Shown one piece after another: positions 1-13,684 of a DNA stretch of 64,000 nt. The stretch is from Tetracentron sinense. Its lineage: Eukaryota; Streptophyta; Magnoliopsida; Trochodendrales; Trochodendraceae. A model generated the notes under the pieces. The model was not told the DNA's origin. It made no database searches and saw only the letters and a program-made list of their open reading frames with translations. Made by a program: the position numbers and the translations under genes. The stretch spans positions 33,240,052 through 33,304,051 of the forward strand of contig CM026565.1 of NCBI GenBank assembly GCA_015143295.1, read 5' to 3'. Numbering within the stretch: position 1 is the stretch's first letter; each line of letters starts with the position of its first letter.

Positions 1-3000
1 ACACCATGTGAGTTATATGAAATGGAGCGGGAACACCGACATCTGCTAATGGATCATTAAACCTAAGTTGCAAGTTGCTCTGAGACGCTCTTAAGCTATC
101 GTCTTTGCTGTTGTCGATGATTTCCTTTTGCCCTTGGCTTTATACCTGGTAAGTTTATCGTAATTATAATATTACGGTGCTATTTTATGTTATTTAATTC
201 ACTTAATTGTATCATAATACAAATGATAATCTGAAAATTTAATGTTTTGTCTTAGTTTAGAATAAAAATATTAATTTTAGGATTTTGTTGCTTGTAGACT
301 CCTGGGGCCGTACACGTCCCATAGTTTCCAGTACGACAAACATTGGGCTATGGGCCTAGGCGAAAGTGTTTGTCCTTGCGCTGATCATGTGGGAGAGTAT
401 ATGGCTATAAATCTCGTTAGTTTTATGGCATTCTTGTTTTTATCATTTTTCTAGTGTTAGTATTTAAATTTGTGCAAAATCCACGACTAGTAGATGCATT
501 GCTTAAGGGAAATTCCCTTTTAGCGACTCGATCTAAATACTGCCCTCTTTTTAGTTCTTCCAGTTTTTCTTATGGGTCATTCACCCTTGGTTGCATGTTG
601 CTCTCGATTGCCCTTCAACTTTCGTCTGTGGTGCTGTCGATGATTACTCCACTCTCGGTTTCATTCTTGGTCAGTTTATCGTAATTAGAATATAGCAATT
701 GATAATCTGAAAATTTAAAGTTTCTTACGTTTGAATACCAATATTAATTTTAGGATTATGTTGCGTGTAGACTCGTGGGTCTGCACACGTCCCACTATTT
801 CCAGTACAACAAAAAGTATGGTGTGGGCCCCATCCCAAAGTGTTTTTCCTTGTGCCGAGATTGTGCGGCTGTATATGGTTAGCAATCACCTTTGTTTTAT
901 TATGACACTTTTTTTTTATCATTTATTTCGCATTAGTATTTAGGTTAGTGAGTAAATAAATTGTGAGTTGATGTCTTGCTTAAAAAAATTCCCTTCTAGT
1001 GACTCTATATGAATATAGTCCCCTGCTTGGTGCTTGTACATTTAAGTCTTATATTTTTATATTCCTTCGCTTTTGAAAATTTTATTTGTGTGAAACTGAT
1101 TTTGATTTTTTTATGTACTCCTTCATTTACCACCATGTGAGCTATTTGGAATGGTCCGGAATTGTCGCTTCTTCTTTTGGGTCATTAACCCTAGGCTACA
1201 CGTTGCTCTCGGCTGCCCTTCAATTTTTGTCTGTGTTGCTGTTGATGACTGCCTTTTGCTCTCGAATTCATACCGGGCAAGTTTATCTTAATTATAATAT
1301 TGCAGTGCTATTTTATGATAGTTAATTGCATCGTAATACTATTGATAATGTAAAAATTTACAAGTTTAATCCTGCTTTAGAATAAAAATATTAATGTTAG
1401 GATTTTGTTTTTTATAGAGTCGTGGGGCTTACAGACGGTCTCACTGTTTCCATCACGACAAAATTGGCTGGCACCCACTGAGGTAAGTGTTTGTCATTGA
1501 TCTTTGGGGGAGTATATGCTAGAATATCGTTAGTTTTATTATGACATTACTTGCTTTAATTCATGTAGTAGTGGTGAGTATTTAGCTTAATATAAATCAA
1601 TGGTGAGATAGATGTCTTGAGGCAGGGAATTACTTTGTAATGACTTGATCTGAATCTAGTCCTCTGTTCTCCCCTTTTAGTCTTGTAGGTTTGTATGAGC
1701 AATTAACCATAGGCGCACATTGCTATCAGCCGCACTTCAACTTCGTCTGTTCTTGCTATCGATGATTGCCTTCCACTCTTGGCTTCATTCTCGTAAGTTA
1801 TCGTAATATATAAGCAATGCTCTGTTATGTTAGTATTGAATTTTAGAATTTTGTGCTTGTGGATTATTAGGGCCACAAGTCCACTGTTTACCAGTACGAC
1901 AAACATGGGGATGGGCCACCTAAAGTGTTGGAGCTTGTGCCAAAAATTGAATTACGGAGGCAGCAGAAAATAAAAAAGTTTGAGCTGACGCATCCCCCAC
2001 CCGGGAACGAGTGTTATGTGATGCACCATGTCCAGGTACCATTCATTTTTGGTCATTTAATATATAGTGATAAGAAGTAACGATACGCCGCCCTAGCCAG
2101 CAAATATAGGTATGCAATAAAGATGAGAGTCAGATGCTGTCCTTAAGTGGAGGTTCAACCATCTAGGTTACTATTGAATACTAGATTGTCACAGGAAGTT
2201 TGCAGTGAGAGATAAGGGAGACACGGGTCACCGAGCCTAGGAAAATTAGAGGCAGATGAAAGAACGCGGAAGGCAGAGGAAAGATGATTTGTCCTGATGG
2301 ATGGACAATGGCGGCTGATGCCGATGCGCAGCCTGTTACTGCACGCTGACTGAATGCAAAGATGAGATAGGCTGGTGTCATAGGATAGAAACAGAAGCGG
2401 GGACGGGCAAGATCAGTCATGCTAGTATAATAGATACGAGTCTTATAAGTGATTAAGTAATAATTAAATTAGTGCAAATCAACGCGATGCAATGCGAAGG
2501 AGTAGATGATAGTGAATCGCGATTAGTTGAAATCCCTAATGTAAGACGACGCGATCACTAAAGATCTAGTCCTCTTTTTAGTCTATGTAGCTTTTGCGTA
2601 TGAGGCAACATATAATCTCGCTCGACGTTAGCTCATCGATTGCGTTGCACTTTCGTCTGTGGTTGCTGTCGTGACTACTTCAATCCGGTTAATTTTGGTA
2701 AGTTTATCGTAATTAGATCTAGTATAATGCTCTTTTATGTTTGGGGCTTGTAGACTCTTGGAGAGTACCACGACCCACGATGTGAGTACGACAAACATGG
2801 GGTGTGGACCACCACAAAGTATTGTCTTTGTGTTGAGATTGAGGGAAGCGTAAATAATATGATGACATTAACCAAGGGCGTAGCACTCCCGGATTATGAT
2901 CTTGATGATTTACCGCCCGTTATTTCCCTCCTGATTCCACCCCCCGTTGACATTCAGTGTTTATTTGCGGTGCGTTAGTATTCGACTGCATAGTGCCGAT

Positions 3001-4300
3001 GATAGTTAGCAACAATGTCCCCCGTAGAACGTGGTAGTATACCAGTCCCGATAGTGTGCGCAAATTGTCACGCACAAAGACTTAAGTTGGCATTTTACAA
3101 GGAGGGCGCTATAGGAGCATAGTCATCAGAATACTCTTCTAGTTTTAAGTTGATTTTTTAGATCCTTCTTTCTTCAAACTTTTCTATTGACGACACTAAT
3201 TTTTGCACTTTTTTTTGTGTACTCCATTATTATACAAACACACCATGGGAGTTATATGGAATGGGTGGTGGGGTAACGGGGATTCTGCTAATGGTCCATG
3301 TAAACCTAAGTTACAAGTTGCTCTCAGCGGCACTTCAAGCTATCGTCTTTGCTTTGTCACTGACTTGCCTTTCTTCCTCATCTTATACATGGTGAGTTTA
3401 TCGTAATTATAAGTTTTGTATATGGTCTGTGATGTGGAATCTAGTGTAAATAGATATCATGAGAAAAATTACTGAAAAATCACCTCTAAGGGCGCATATC
3501 GCTGTATCGACCTGATATGGGACTAAATACGAGGGAGTTTTCATTGATATTAAAGTTTCTGCTTTAAAGTAACATTTACAATTACACTTGTAAGGGCGCA
3601 TATTGGTCTCTTCAGATTAGATATGGGCTGATACAGGGGATTTTATCATACATATTAAAGTTTGCTTGACAGTAAACATTTACAATTACCATGTGTGCTA
3701 TATGGAATGGTCGAGAACGCCACTTGTGCGTATGAGCCATAACCCTAGGGTTGCACGTTGCTCTGGCTATCCTTCAAACTTTGGTCGTGCTACTATCAAT
3801 GACGCCTTTGCTCTCGGCTTATAACGGTGGTAAGTAATCGTATTAAATATTGCTATTTTATTTATGTTGTAATTGTATGTAATACAGTTCGAATCTAATA
3901 ATTGAAAAAATTAGTCTTATTTGAGAAATAAAATTTCAAGTTTGATTTAAGTACTCCTTCATGTACAACATGCCCCAGTGAGCTATATGGAACGATCGGG
4001 AATCACACTTGTGCTTAGTGCCATTAACCCTAGTCTGACGTGCTCTCGGCTACACTTCAACTTTCGTTTGTGCTACTGTCAATGACTGCCTTTCGCTCTC
4101 GGCTTCATACCTGGTAAGTTTATCGTAATATATTATGCATTTCTTTTTAGTTTGATTCGTTGTGTATCCTTGTGCCGAGTGAGGGGCCGGTATATGCTAG
4201 CAATCCCCTCAGTTGATATGGCTAGCAATACCCTAGTTGAGGCAGCTTTTTTTTTTAATCATTTATCTAGGGTTAGTAAGCGAGTAAACAATGTTGCGTA
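1..4300. repeat. Degenerate tandem repeat array, about 8 units
   Basis: A segment ending in a GGTAAGTTTATCGTAATTA-like motif recurs near 149, 671, 1277, 1792, 2697, 3389, 3828 and 4111, so units are roughly 300-900 bp and much eroded. Between motifs, related blocks recur: one reads 'CTCTCGGCTGCCCTTCAACT'-like, and another starts after a TTGCTTGTAG-like motif and contains CCAGTACGACAAACATGGGG. Edges resemble splice donors and acceptors. Near 1887-2033 one unit has an open stretch of about 49 codons ending before a GT. No unit has a long open frame and I recognise no protein. It could be a decayed tandem gene family or a satellite-like repeat; 2040-2560 and 2830-3120 match the unit poorly. Confidence 0.6.
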
Positions 4301-5560
4301 GATGTTTCTCTTAATGGAATTTCACATCGTCTCTTAGTTACGGTAGTTTTAAGTTGATTGTTCTTTTTGTTATATTCTTTTATTTTTCAAAATTTTCTTT
4401 TAGATATTTTTGCTGTAATTGTGCTATTAGTTAGCTTTAACATGCATCACAAAAGCTGCTCATAGTAAGGTCTTTGAATTTCTGATTTTAGCCTTTTTAA
4501 GTATGCACAGGTTGTCTGCAGAAACCATATCTAATGTCCATGTCTAATGGTGATGGTAGAGAGTGCTGGATTGCGATGCACCTAGTTCAGCTCTACGCTG
4601 AAGTTGTGATAATTAGTATGATTCGAACAATCGGGATTTTTAGTAATATAGTTACATCAATGTGGTAATAGTTACCCATTGACCTCCTTTTCTTCTAGGA
4701 TTGGAAATCTTGTGTTTAATTGACACTCTTGAAAAAATCTTGAGACCTTCATGCCTGAGTTGCGAATGGTATAAAAAAAATACTTTAATCATTGCTAATT
4801 TGCTATTTGAAGCATGTTCAAAGTTTTAAAGTTCAAAGGTTGGATTGCCTTCTCGATTAAGGAAGGAGGAATCTTCCAACTAGACAATTATAGTCGACCG
4901 ACTGCCATGTAATATAGTATTGCTCCATACAAAGAAAGCACACGTTTTGTATGCATACAAGTTCCAATGTAATCTATACAGCACCTCTGAACAAACCGAT
5001 AATCTAACTTGTCTCTCGCCATGCTATTGCACAACCAAAATTCTTAACGGAAACGCGATTGGAACATTCGCCGATGGCGCAATTAGCCATGTTTTTAACA
5101 GGCCAATCCAACCTGCCACCCCCCGCATTACACTAGAGGAGGATCTTTCCACGCCCATTACGCTTAATTAATCTTTACACGGTAGGTTGACTTACCCCCC
5201 ACCCACCACACCTACATCTTCCCTCACTCACTTTATTGACCCCTTTCTCTACTCCTATGTCCCTTCTCACATTTTTGCCCCACTTTCCCTCCTTTATTCC
5301 ACCCCCCCCTATTTTCCCGCCTCTCTCCCTTCAATCTTGTCAATTATCCCTTTTTCTTTTTTTCTTTTTGATCCAACTCATATCATTCCATATAGGTACT
5401 ATTGAGAGCACAGCCGCACACTTAAAAATCAAATGATGACAATTTACACATTGTTTAATTGGTGGCCCCAATTGTATTTGCACCTTTGAATTTTCAATCT
5501 TGTGGCCTTGACTCTCAATACTACCTATTATGGAGAGTTTTAATCACTTCCCTTTTATTA
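4301..5560. other. Intergenic, pyrimidine-rich tract, no gene seen
   Basis: No coding region recognised. Bases about 5190-5395 are strongly C/T-rich on the + strand; short open frames there are by-products of that composition. Confidence 0.5.
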
Positions 5561-5569
5561 ACTTAATAA

Positions 5570-6410
5570 CTAAAGAACAATATTTGTCACGTTTACTTGT
5601 GCATTGGGAGCCTATTGTGTAGTTGCGGCCTTGGGCTGCAGTGGATTTGTGTGCGGGTACAAGACATCATTTATCAACTCTTACTATTTATAGTTTAGAC
5701 TTAGTAAATTGTGACTGGATTTGATGTTAGCCATATCACCAATGGGGGAATGTTTAACGGACCGCGCATTCTACTCTATATAGAGGAATGCCAGCTTCAT
5801 TGGTCCATGGGCCCATTTTTAACATCGGCTAACCATAGTGCAAAAAAGGGTTAAGAGGGACAAGTGGACCGGCATTTGATTACATAGCCGAATATGCAAT
5901 CTGCTAATCAGTGCTCTTTCACCAATTTCCTCCTCGCCTTGATCCAAGTACCTCCCTACTGATGAGTACAAACTACAAACCGTTGAAGGGACAGGAGGCC
6001 AGATTTGTGTTGAGGGAACCCGAAAATTTTCAAATTTCTCGCTTTTTTTCCCTCATCCAATCAACATTTGCCACATATGTAATTGAATTCTCTTGAATTC
6101 AATTGCAATTGGCTGTGATCCTATCTCCCTTGTTAGGCTCCCTTACTTACACATAAACACAATGAGCTGCCAACACATCAAAAAATTGTGTCAGACAAGT
6201 ACACATTCCAAAAAATCTCCTCTATTTTTGTTAGTAAATGTCATAATCTCTCATTTTCTTATGTATCAATAACCCATTGGATGGTTGCAGCCCCGGATTG
6301 CGACTACCATTACGACAATGGTGATGGTTGGGCTAGTCAGAGAGGGAAGTCCTAGGCACATTCTTGAACTTCCACTTTGATCTCATTTCAATTCGTCATG
6401 TATTCATTCT
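5570..6410 (+). other. Relic of receptor-kinase intron 1 (locus A)
   Basis: The segment matches the intron 1 of the intact paralogues. It shares the block around 5605-5690 (GGTAGTTGCGGCCTTGGGCT-like, then 'tttatcaactcttact') with 43390-43480 and 58900-58985, and the block around 6240-6360 (GGATGGTTGCAGCCC, then CAATGGTGATGG) with 43770-43850 and 50300-50410. No exon 1 is found upstream. It probably belonged to the same gene as the kinase fossil at 8.6-9.6 kb, from which it is now separated by foreign DNA. Confidence 0.65.
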
Positions 6411-8610
6411 TAGGGATAGGTCCCAGATGGTTGGATAAGGTCTAATAGTCTAAAAGAGAGTCTAGGTAAGCGGTCCGATTAAATCCCAGGAAGGTCTTAG
6501 GCATCCCAGAACCTCCATTTTACAATGGTTACCTACTCCCTGAATTTAAGCCAAATTAAAACTAAGATTAATAAAAATGCCTAAGTATTTAGAATATTTT
6601 AATCCAAGATAAAGAGAAAGCTAATTAGGCTAAAGTCGAACCCGGGTTGGGTTGCCTACATACGCACAAGATGAGATCAGACCGAGCGTAGTTTCGACAC
6701 ATAAACCAGTGTCAAGGCTAAGGGGAGTGTGTGTGTGCACCAAGGGTAGCTAAGGGTCTAGCCCGGAGGCTAGAGTTTGGTTGACGGGTTGGTCAAGTGT
6801 ATGGTTTAAGTCTAACCGCGATTAGAAGAGATTTAATCATGGTTAGAAAATCTAACTACAGGTAAGAAGATCCTACAAGTCTCTTTTTGGTCTTTTTATA
6901 TTTTTTTGAGTGTTTTTAGTATTTTTTGAAATTTTTCCAAATGTTAAGAGGTGCTTAATCATGGTTAAATGTTAATCGAGGTTAGGTTAACCTCAATTAA
7001 AGGATATGATCTGGTCAGAGTGGGCCTAGATAGCATGGCAGAGCCTAAAATGACCTTTTACCTGGTTTGGGTCATGTGCAAAAGCCCAATAATCAGAAAA
7101 TCTGAAATGGTGGTAAATGGATTACCGCCATTTCCAGCCCTTTATTGAACTGGGATAACGGTAATCTGTTTACCGCCATTACCTGACTCTTCTGTATTGA
7201 GTTTTGCAGGTTTGGTACACGGGTTAGGGATGAACCCAATGGGTCGTGGACCCACAGGGTTGAAGAGGGGAGTCCCTTAGGTGTCCTGGGCCTTAGGTAG
7301 GCCATGGAGATGATTTGGAATGAGACCAAGATGGGTCTAAACACTCTGTAACATAAAATAACTCTACCGCCATTCTGGACAGTGTTGAGTTAAGAGGATT
7401 TTAACCATGGTTAAGTAGGTCTGAGGACCCTGGAAGGACCAGGGTGGATAGAGAAGAGTCCTACGGACCAAACCTAGGCCTTGGAATGGACCAGGGCCCA
7501 CCCAAATGGGTGAAATAGCTACTGTAAGAAGAGGACCAGGAGTGGTAGTACTGTGTTTACCACAATTCCTAGAGTTTTCCAAAAACTGATTTTTTCCCAT
7601 GCACGCTGCACTGTGACACCTCTAGGGGGTTCCTCATGGACTGAGGACCCTCTGGAAAGTTAGGGGAGGACTTGAACACGTAGGGGGTCCTTGTAGCCGA
7701 AGCTTAACCCTCAAGATGGTCCCCCATACCTATGGTGAGGTAGGAGGACCTCTGTCCCTAGGCTACAAACTGAAAAGAGAGACCCCTAGAAGTGGATCAG
7801 GGATTTACAAAGCTTTAACAGAAATTAAGAAGTAGGGGGCAGGCCCTACCCTCTCGGTTTGCTCCTCATGGAGGTGGTGTAGTAGTGGTGCAAGATGATG
7901 GAGCCTGGGGGTAGCTCCTGGATGGTCTAGAGTTTGCTTAAGGTGGAGGACAAGGTTGAGGGAGATTGGAGATGGACTAGCCGGAATCCAACAGAGATTT
8001 TCTACTAGGTTTTTGGAATCCCTTAAACCAAAGGAGGAGAGGGGTTTATATAAGGTAAGGGAAGACATGGGGTAGTTTAAGGATAACTACAGGTGTGCTA
8101 GACACTGTGGGGGTAGAGTAGGAGTGGTGTAGAAGGGTGCCAGCTGCGAATTTGCAGAAACCCAGTAATGGCGGTAGAGTTTCTACTACCATTCCTGGTT
8201 TAGCCCAAATCAGGAATGGCGGTAGAAACTTTACCGCTATTACCTTATTTTTGCTAAAACAGGTCAGACCCTCATGCAATTGGTTTGTGACACTGTTCCC
8301 TTTTACTAAATTCGAAAAGGCGGTAATGTTATTACCGCCATTCCTGAACTTTTCAAATTCTGCATAGTGGGCCCCACACCAATGGCTCCAGGGGATATGT
8401 TGGCCCATGTTTGGGCCCAGGATGGTCTGAGCTGGTTTTTGAGGTTCTTGGGCTTAGAAATGGGCTTTGGGTTTGACCTAGGGTTTAAATAGGGTTAGGC
8501 ATAGGGTTCGGGTTTGGGTTTGACCTAAGGTTTGCCTAAGATTAGGTTGAGCTAACCATGATTAAGTTTATTAACTACGATTGAGGGGAGTATAAAAATG
8601 GGGTGCTTAC
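6411..8610. mobile_element. Foreign repeat DNA inside locus A
   Basis: This stretch splits the intron 1 relic from the exon 3 relic of locus A and has no match in the other copies at this place. It contains LTR-element-like text near 6450-6700 ('taagcggtccgattaaatcc', 'gttgcctacatacg') and repeated short blocks with AATGGCGGTA / TACCGCCATT in both orientations at 7108, 7130, 7170, 7368, 8167, 8216 and 8318-8342. No complete terminal repeats or open polyprotein were found, so the element class is unproven. The transmembrane exon of locus A is missing, so the insertion came with a deletion. Confidence 0.4.
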
Positions 8611-8611
8611 A

Positions 8612-9640
8612 TTATCGATGCAAATGAGCTTCAAAAAGATGGGAATGGTCATGATCTGAAAGTATTTAGCTTTGCTCATGTAATGACTGTCACAAACAAC
8701 TTTTCATATGAAAATAAGCTTGGAGGGGATGGTTTTGGACTTATTTACAAGGTAAATAAGTGATTTTATGCATATTTGGAGAGAAACAAATAGGGCAGCA
8801 GACTGGTTTGCAAAATTTGTAGTACTGCCGCTTTTATTCTGCCATGGGACTTTCCACAAGATCTCATGACTATTCTCCATGATGATAGTTCAGGTCGCTT
8901 GTATCATAAATTGTAATTACCTTTTTTTTAATATATCTGGTAAGGGCCTGCCTAACCCCAGCTTGCCTTCCCCCCCAAAAAAAAAACAAGAATCTTAAAC
9001 AAAAATTCTTAGAAAAATTAGTTTTTGACATTGAGAAATTACTCAAGGATTGTCATTTCAGGGAAAATTACTCAAGGGGCGAGAAATAGCCATGAAGAGA
9101 CTTTCAAGAAGTTATGGACAAGGATTAGTGGAGTTCAAAAATGAGATTATTCTCATTTCCAAACTCCAACTCATGAATCTTGTCAACTCATGAATCTTGT
9201 TAGGTTGTTGGGTTCTTGCCTTCAAGAAGAAAAGATGTTAATCTATGAGTTTATGCCCAACAAAAGCTTGGATTTCTTCTTATTTGGTTAGAAATATTTT
9301 TCAACTTACATCAATTTCTATGATTTCGTGATACTTTCATCTTTATGTCTATTACCATTTATATTTACAAAGATTACTGCGAGACAGATCCTAGTAGGAG
9401 GGAGCTTTTAGATTGAAAGAAATGTTTCAACATTATCGCAGGGAGCGCTCAAAGACTTCTTTACGTTCATAAATATTCTAGATTAAGAATAATTAATAGA
9501 GATTTGAAGGCCAACAACATTTTACTAGACATTGACATGTACCAAAAAATTTCAGAATTTAGCATGGCCAGAATTTTGGGGCGAAATTCATCCGAAGCAA
9601 ATACAAATAGGATTGTGTGCACCTAGTAAGTTAACATTTT
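8612..9640 (+). pseudogene. Locus A: kinase-domain fossil of an S-domain receptor kinase
   Basis: Three kinase exons survive. Exon 3 is partial (about 8612-8751), with a degraded glycine loop reading GGDGFGLIYK. Exon 4 is 9062 to about 9290. Exon 5 is 9388-9625. Lesions are visible. Exon 4 has a 17-nt direct duplication near 9165-9200 (caactcatgaatcttgt twice), which shifts the frame. In exon 5 the Trp codon after the LLD motif is TGA at 9414-9416, and the catalytic loop His-Arg-Asp reads NRD. Exons 6 and 7 and the whole ectodomain and transmembrane exon are absent; similarity fades in intron 5 near 9695. The intron between exons 3 and 4 carries about 240 bp not found in the paralogues. It cannot make a receptor. 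Confidence 0.9.
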
Positions 9641-9699
9641 CTATATATGTGTGTGTACTTAGAAGCATGCATATTCCCTTAAATACTAAGAATTTAAGA

Positions 9700-12600
9700 T
9701 AAGTAGTATCAAGGACCAAAATTCCATTTTTTGCCTTAGATGAGATTTTGAGGCGTGACAAAAAGAAAAAATTAAATGTTAGATTTTGGAGACGTGACAT
9801 CACGAGAATACGTACAACAAGAAAGAATGTATATCCATAGACGGTCCTAAGTCAATTAACTAAATAAAATTAATTATATTTTTAATTTTTTATATTGTAC
9901 ATATAAAAAAATTAAAATTTTTTTTGGAGGGGCCAAATTTTCCCCATAGTCAACTATCTAAAGTTATCTTAGGGGGCACTATATATAGATAATAGTAAAC
10001 ATATATTTTTAAATTTCTATAATACAATTTAATATAAAAAAATAAAAAATTTTGAGAGGGGCCATGGCCATCCCTCGCCGCCTGGCTCCGTCCTTGGGTA
10101 GATGGGCTCTACAATTGGGTGAAATTGATGGTTATAGGTGAGATCCAATGATTGGACAATCTGGATCAAGGGACATATGCTAAACTTGTATGGTGGAGCC
10201 TATTTTATTACAGTCATAAATATTCGACAGCATTCAATTGAACTATTCGGGGCGTTTAATTGGATGCAATATCGTTTTTCTGTTTTTAAAAACTGAAAAT
10301 GGTTTTCTGTTTTCAAAATTTTTAAAACAAGAAACATGCTCGGCATTACTATCTTTTACTTTCTTTAACAAAAGAAAAATAAATAAAACACGTTCGGTAA
10401 ATATGATGAACATAATATGGGTACACTATATTTCAATCCATGGCGGTGATGGTGGTGAGTACTCTGTATTTTTACTTTGTTTTTTATTTCTAAAAACAAA
10501 AGTAATAGAAATTTTCTGTTACCTTGAGTTTTAAAAATTTTGTTACTAGTTTTTAAAAACGAAAAACAAAAATATGTTTACCAAAAATGCTTTATGCAAA
10601 ATTTTCTAATTTTTTTTTTAATAAAAAAAAAAACCAGAAAATAAGAATGTAACCAAACAAGGTTCTTCTATTTTAGCACTTTATTTTTTTTCCAATTAAA
10701 GAATATGTTAGCAATCCTTTGATTCAGCTTTGGGGAATTGATAGAATGGTCCATCAAAATACATTCTCTTCTTGATTACACCCCTTGTTTTCATAAATGA
10801 AACAAGAAGTCTGAAGATTTTGCTATTGAGTTTAAATATGATGGAAGGTCCGCATGACAAAAATATATCGGAGCCTCCCAAAATAAGCCTACTGTTGGGT
10901 GGATTTCGGACACAACCACGTGGCACCATCTTATTGCACCCATCATCCCTTATGATTGAATAGGTATCTTAAAAGCATATGACTCGCCTTACAGAAGCTT
11001 AAATCTCTTTTAGGGATTGAGAGTGTTCTGGAACTTATGATTTGGAGGGTGCTGAAGAACGTGTTACGGTTTGTGACGATGTGTAGGCAAATTATGAACT
11101 TGTCGATTAAATGTTGCCATTCATTTCCTTAACATAGGATCTATGATTCGGCATATGATGCTTTGGGAGAACCTAGTTATGACGTTCTATATGAAGTAGT
11201 TATAACCAACTTGCTGAACTGTCAATAGTATATTAGATCGTACCCTAACATAAAAGATGTGATTTGTTACGCCTCTAACGGAAAGGGATCCCCTCCAAGG
11301 ACCCCAACAAATAGGGGGTCTGACCTCATTGATGAGCTCATTATGTACTTTTTAAGAAACAAGTACAACTCAAAAATCTTTTTGTTCTGTCTACAATATT
11401 GTCATTTCTAAAAATATCGTAGTTCATCTCTCTTTCTATCAATAATGTTGGTGATCATTTTCTTCTCTAACAATTTTTTTCTGGCATAATATTGCTCCAA
11501 TAGTTGGGGTAACCAATTTAGGTAAGTGATGGGACGATCTCAACCTATTAATATTTTGATATTAATACCTTCTAATAAGGGTATTTGAAGGAGAATGTAA
11601 TTTTGAGGAAAACTTGTATGAAAAGTCACGCGGATGATTGTGGGATCCGATTTACGTATGTACATAAAATGGGGAAGCTCTACTTTTCATGCACTCATTT
11701 AAATCTTTTGAAAAATAAGTAAATAACAATTATTAGTGCATTTCTTAAATAAATAACCTTTGGCCATTAGGCTTATGTTGGAGACCGTTTTTTGTGTACA
11801 ATCTTGCACACGGATCTTATGTGCCCCATAGCAAAAGGCAACATGTGTCCCTAAAGCATCCAATCGGTGCTCACCTAAGATTGATGACTTCCACCTCATT
11901 TCTAATAAGCACAAGGAAACTTGTTTAAATATGTCAAGGGACCGAACTAGAAGTTTCCTAATTCTTCAATCTTCTTATCTTCCCCTCTTTCTTCTTATCT
12001 TCCCCTTCTAACTCCCATCGAGACCTAAAGTCAGAAGTTTAGTTGGTTATTTACATGAAGAAATTTCAAGGCCATTTTGATTTTGCAAGTCGGCACGTAG
12101 ATCTTGTGGGCCCGCTTGCCAGCTAAACAATTGTGGGTATATTGGTGGGAAACACCCTTTAATGCACAACTTGTACTTATTCACGTATCAAGTGTTGTCA
12201 AAGGGCAAGGGTTAGCCTAACATTGCCCTTACATATAAGGGCAAGACCCTAACTCTGCTTTATTCCTTCATGGGTCGAGATTGACTAAGCCCTAACTCTA
12301 TCCTAAAGGGTCAGGCAGGGCCATAGGGAGGGAAATAAAAAAACTAGATTTTTTTTCCTATTTAACATAATGAGATTCTTTTTTAACACCAAATGCTAAT
12401 CAAATAAATGATTCAATTGAAAATATTTAAAATAAAATAAATATAAAAGTAAAGTAAACAAGTACAATAATAAAATTAGATAAAATAAAACTTATATTGG
12501 GAACATACTAAGACTATAATCAAAGTGTTACGCATAATCATAATGTTAGGGTTAGGAAATTAGTCAATTAGGGACTTATGGTTAAGATTTTAAGTGATTA

Positions 12601-13680
12601 AGTTTGGATTGTTAAGGATTGCGATTAAGGTAGTGTTGTCAAAGGGCACAGCAAGGTCAGCCCAAACCCTACCCTTAATTATAAGGGCAAACCCCTAACC
12701 TTGCCTTACCCCTTCAAGGACCTGAATTGACTAGGTTCAAACCCTGCCCTCAAGGGCAGGGTAACATTGTTAAAAGTTTTTTTAACAAGCCTACATCACC
12801 TATATATTGATGGGCACACAAGATCTAGCTGTGTCGACTTGCTCACACAAACAGGACTCCAAACTCCCTATTATAAGGGGATGTCAACCGATTGGGCCGA
12901 AACCAGGTATTATCGGGCTGGGCCAATTCTTGATTTTTTTTAAATTTTAATAATAATAATAATTAAAGAAAACATTGGAGCACATTGTGATTGACAAGGT
13001 TGAACCAATAAAGGTTAATTTCTATTAGGGCTCCCACGAGAAGACTTACTAAAAAAAAGACTTGGGATTCTCTCAAGTTGTAACCAGAGTCCCGGTTATA
13101 ACACAATAGCCTCTTTAATTGCTCATTCAACTATGATTAACAATTTTAACCTTTAGAGTTAATATTTTTTTTATTCTAAAAACCAAGGTTAAATGGTTGA
13201 ACCCTAAGGGTTAATGAATCTTAACCACAATTTAGAAATATTAAATGGGACACATGTTGACCTGTGGGATGTTACTGGACTCATTGGAGTTCGGTTACAA
13301 CTTGAGAGAATTTGGCGTCGTTATAATTTAATTTTAAAGGTTTTTGGCAAGAAATCGATTTTTAAATATGACCAAAACCTCTTGATTGTTTTGTGTTCAA
13401 TGCTGCCAATTTTCTCTCCGGCCGTTCAAGAGCTGAGGTTAGTTGGCCGTCCTAGGGTTCATTTAAGAGAGAGACCAAGTAGACTGGGGACCATGAGGAC
13501 TCAGGACTGAAAAGAAGGTATCGTGTACAGGTTCTTGAATTTTATGTGATGGATTCATATTTGGTTGACTTGCCATACCGCCATCAGCTTCTTTGATGTA
13601 GGCGTATATTGATTGTGGAGGGACTAAAGTGTGTTTGTTTACGTTTGTAAACTTTTATGGCTAAGAGATACTTACGTGCG
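9700..13680. other. Intergenic, repeat-derived, no gene seen
   Basis: Nothing here reads as a gene. At 10070-10095 there is text typical of plant transposons (GAGGGGCCATGGCCATCC). 10245-10670 is AT-rich and has a GTTTGGTT-like right edge, perhaps a worn Tourist-type MITE, but clean terminal repeats are lacking. A block beginning TGTTGTCAAAGGGCA occurs twice, about 12190-12320 and 12630-12770, in direct orientation. 13000-13250 holds the common foldback motif 'gttaagat...aaccttggtttttag' that recurs throughout the window. Confidence 0.5.
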
Positions 13681-13684
13681 TTTG

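Noticed and set aside
5187-5436. Proline/serine-rich small frames
   Set aside because: They arise from a C/T-rich tract; several frames are open at once, as expected of low complexity.
13214-13510. 98-codon forward frame as a gene
   Set aside because: It lies in dispersed repeat text ('cctgtgggatgttac', 'gttcggttacaacttgagag') and has no recognised domain.
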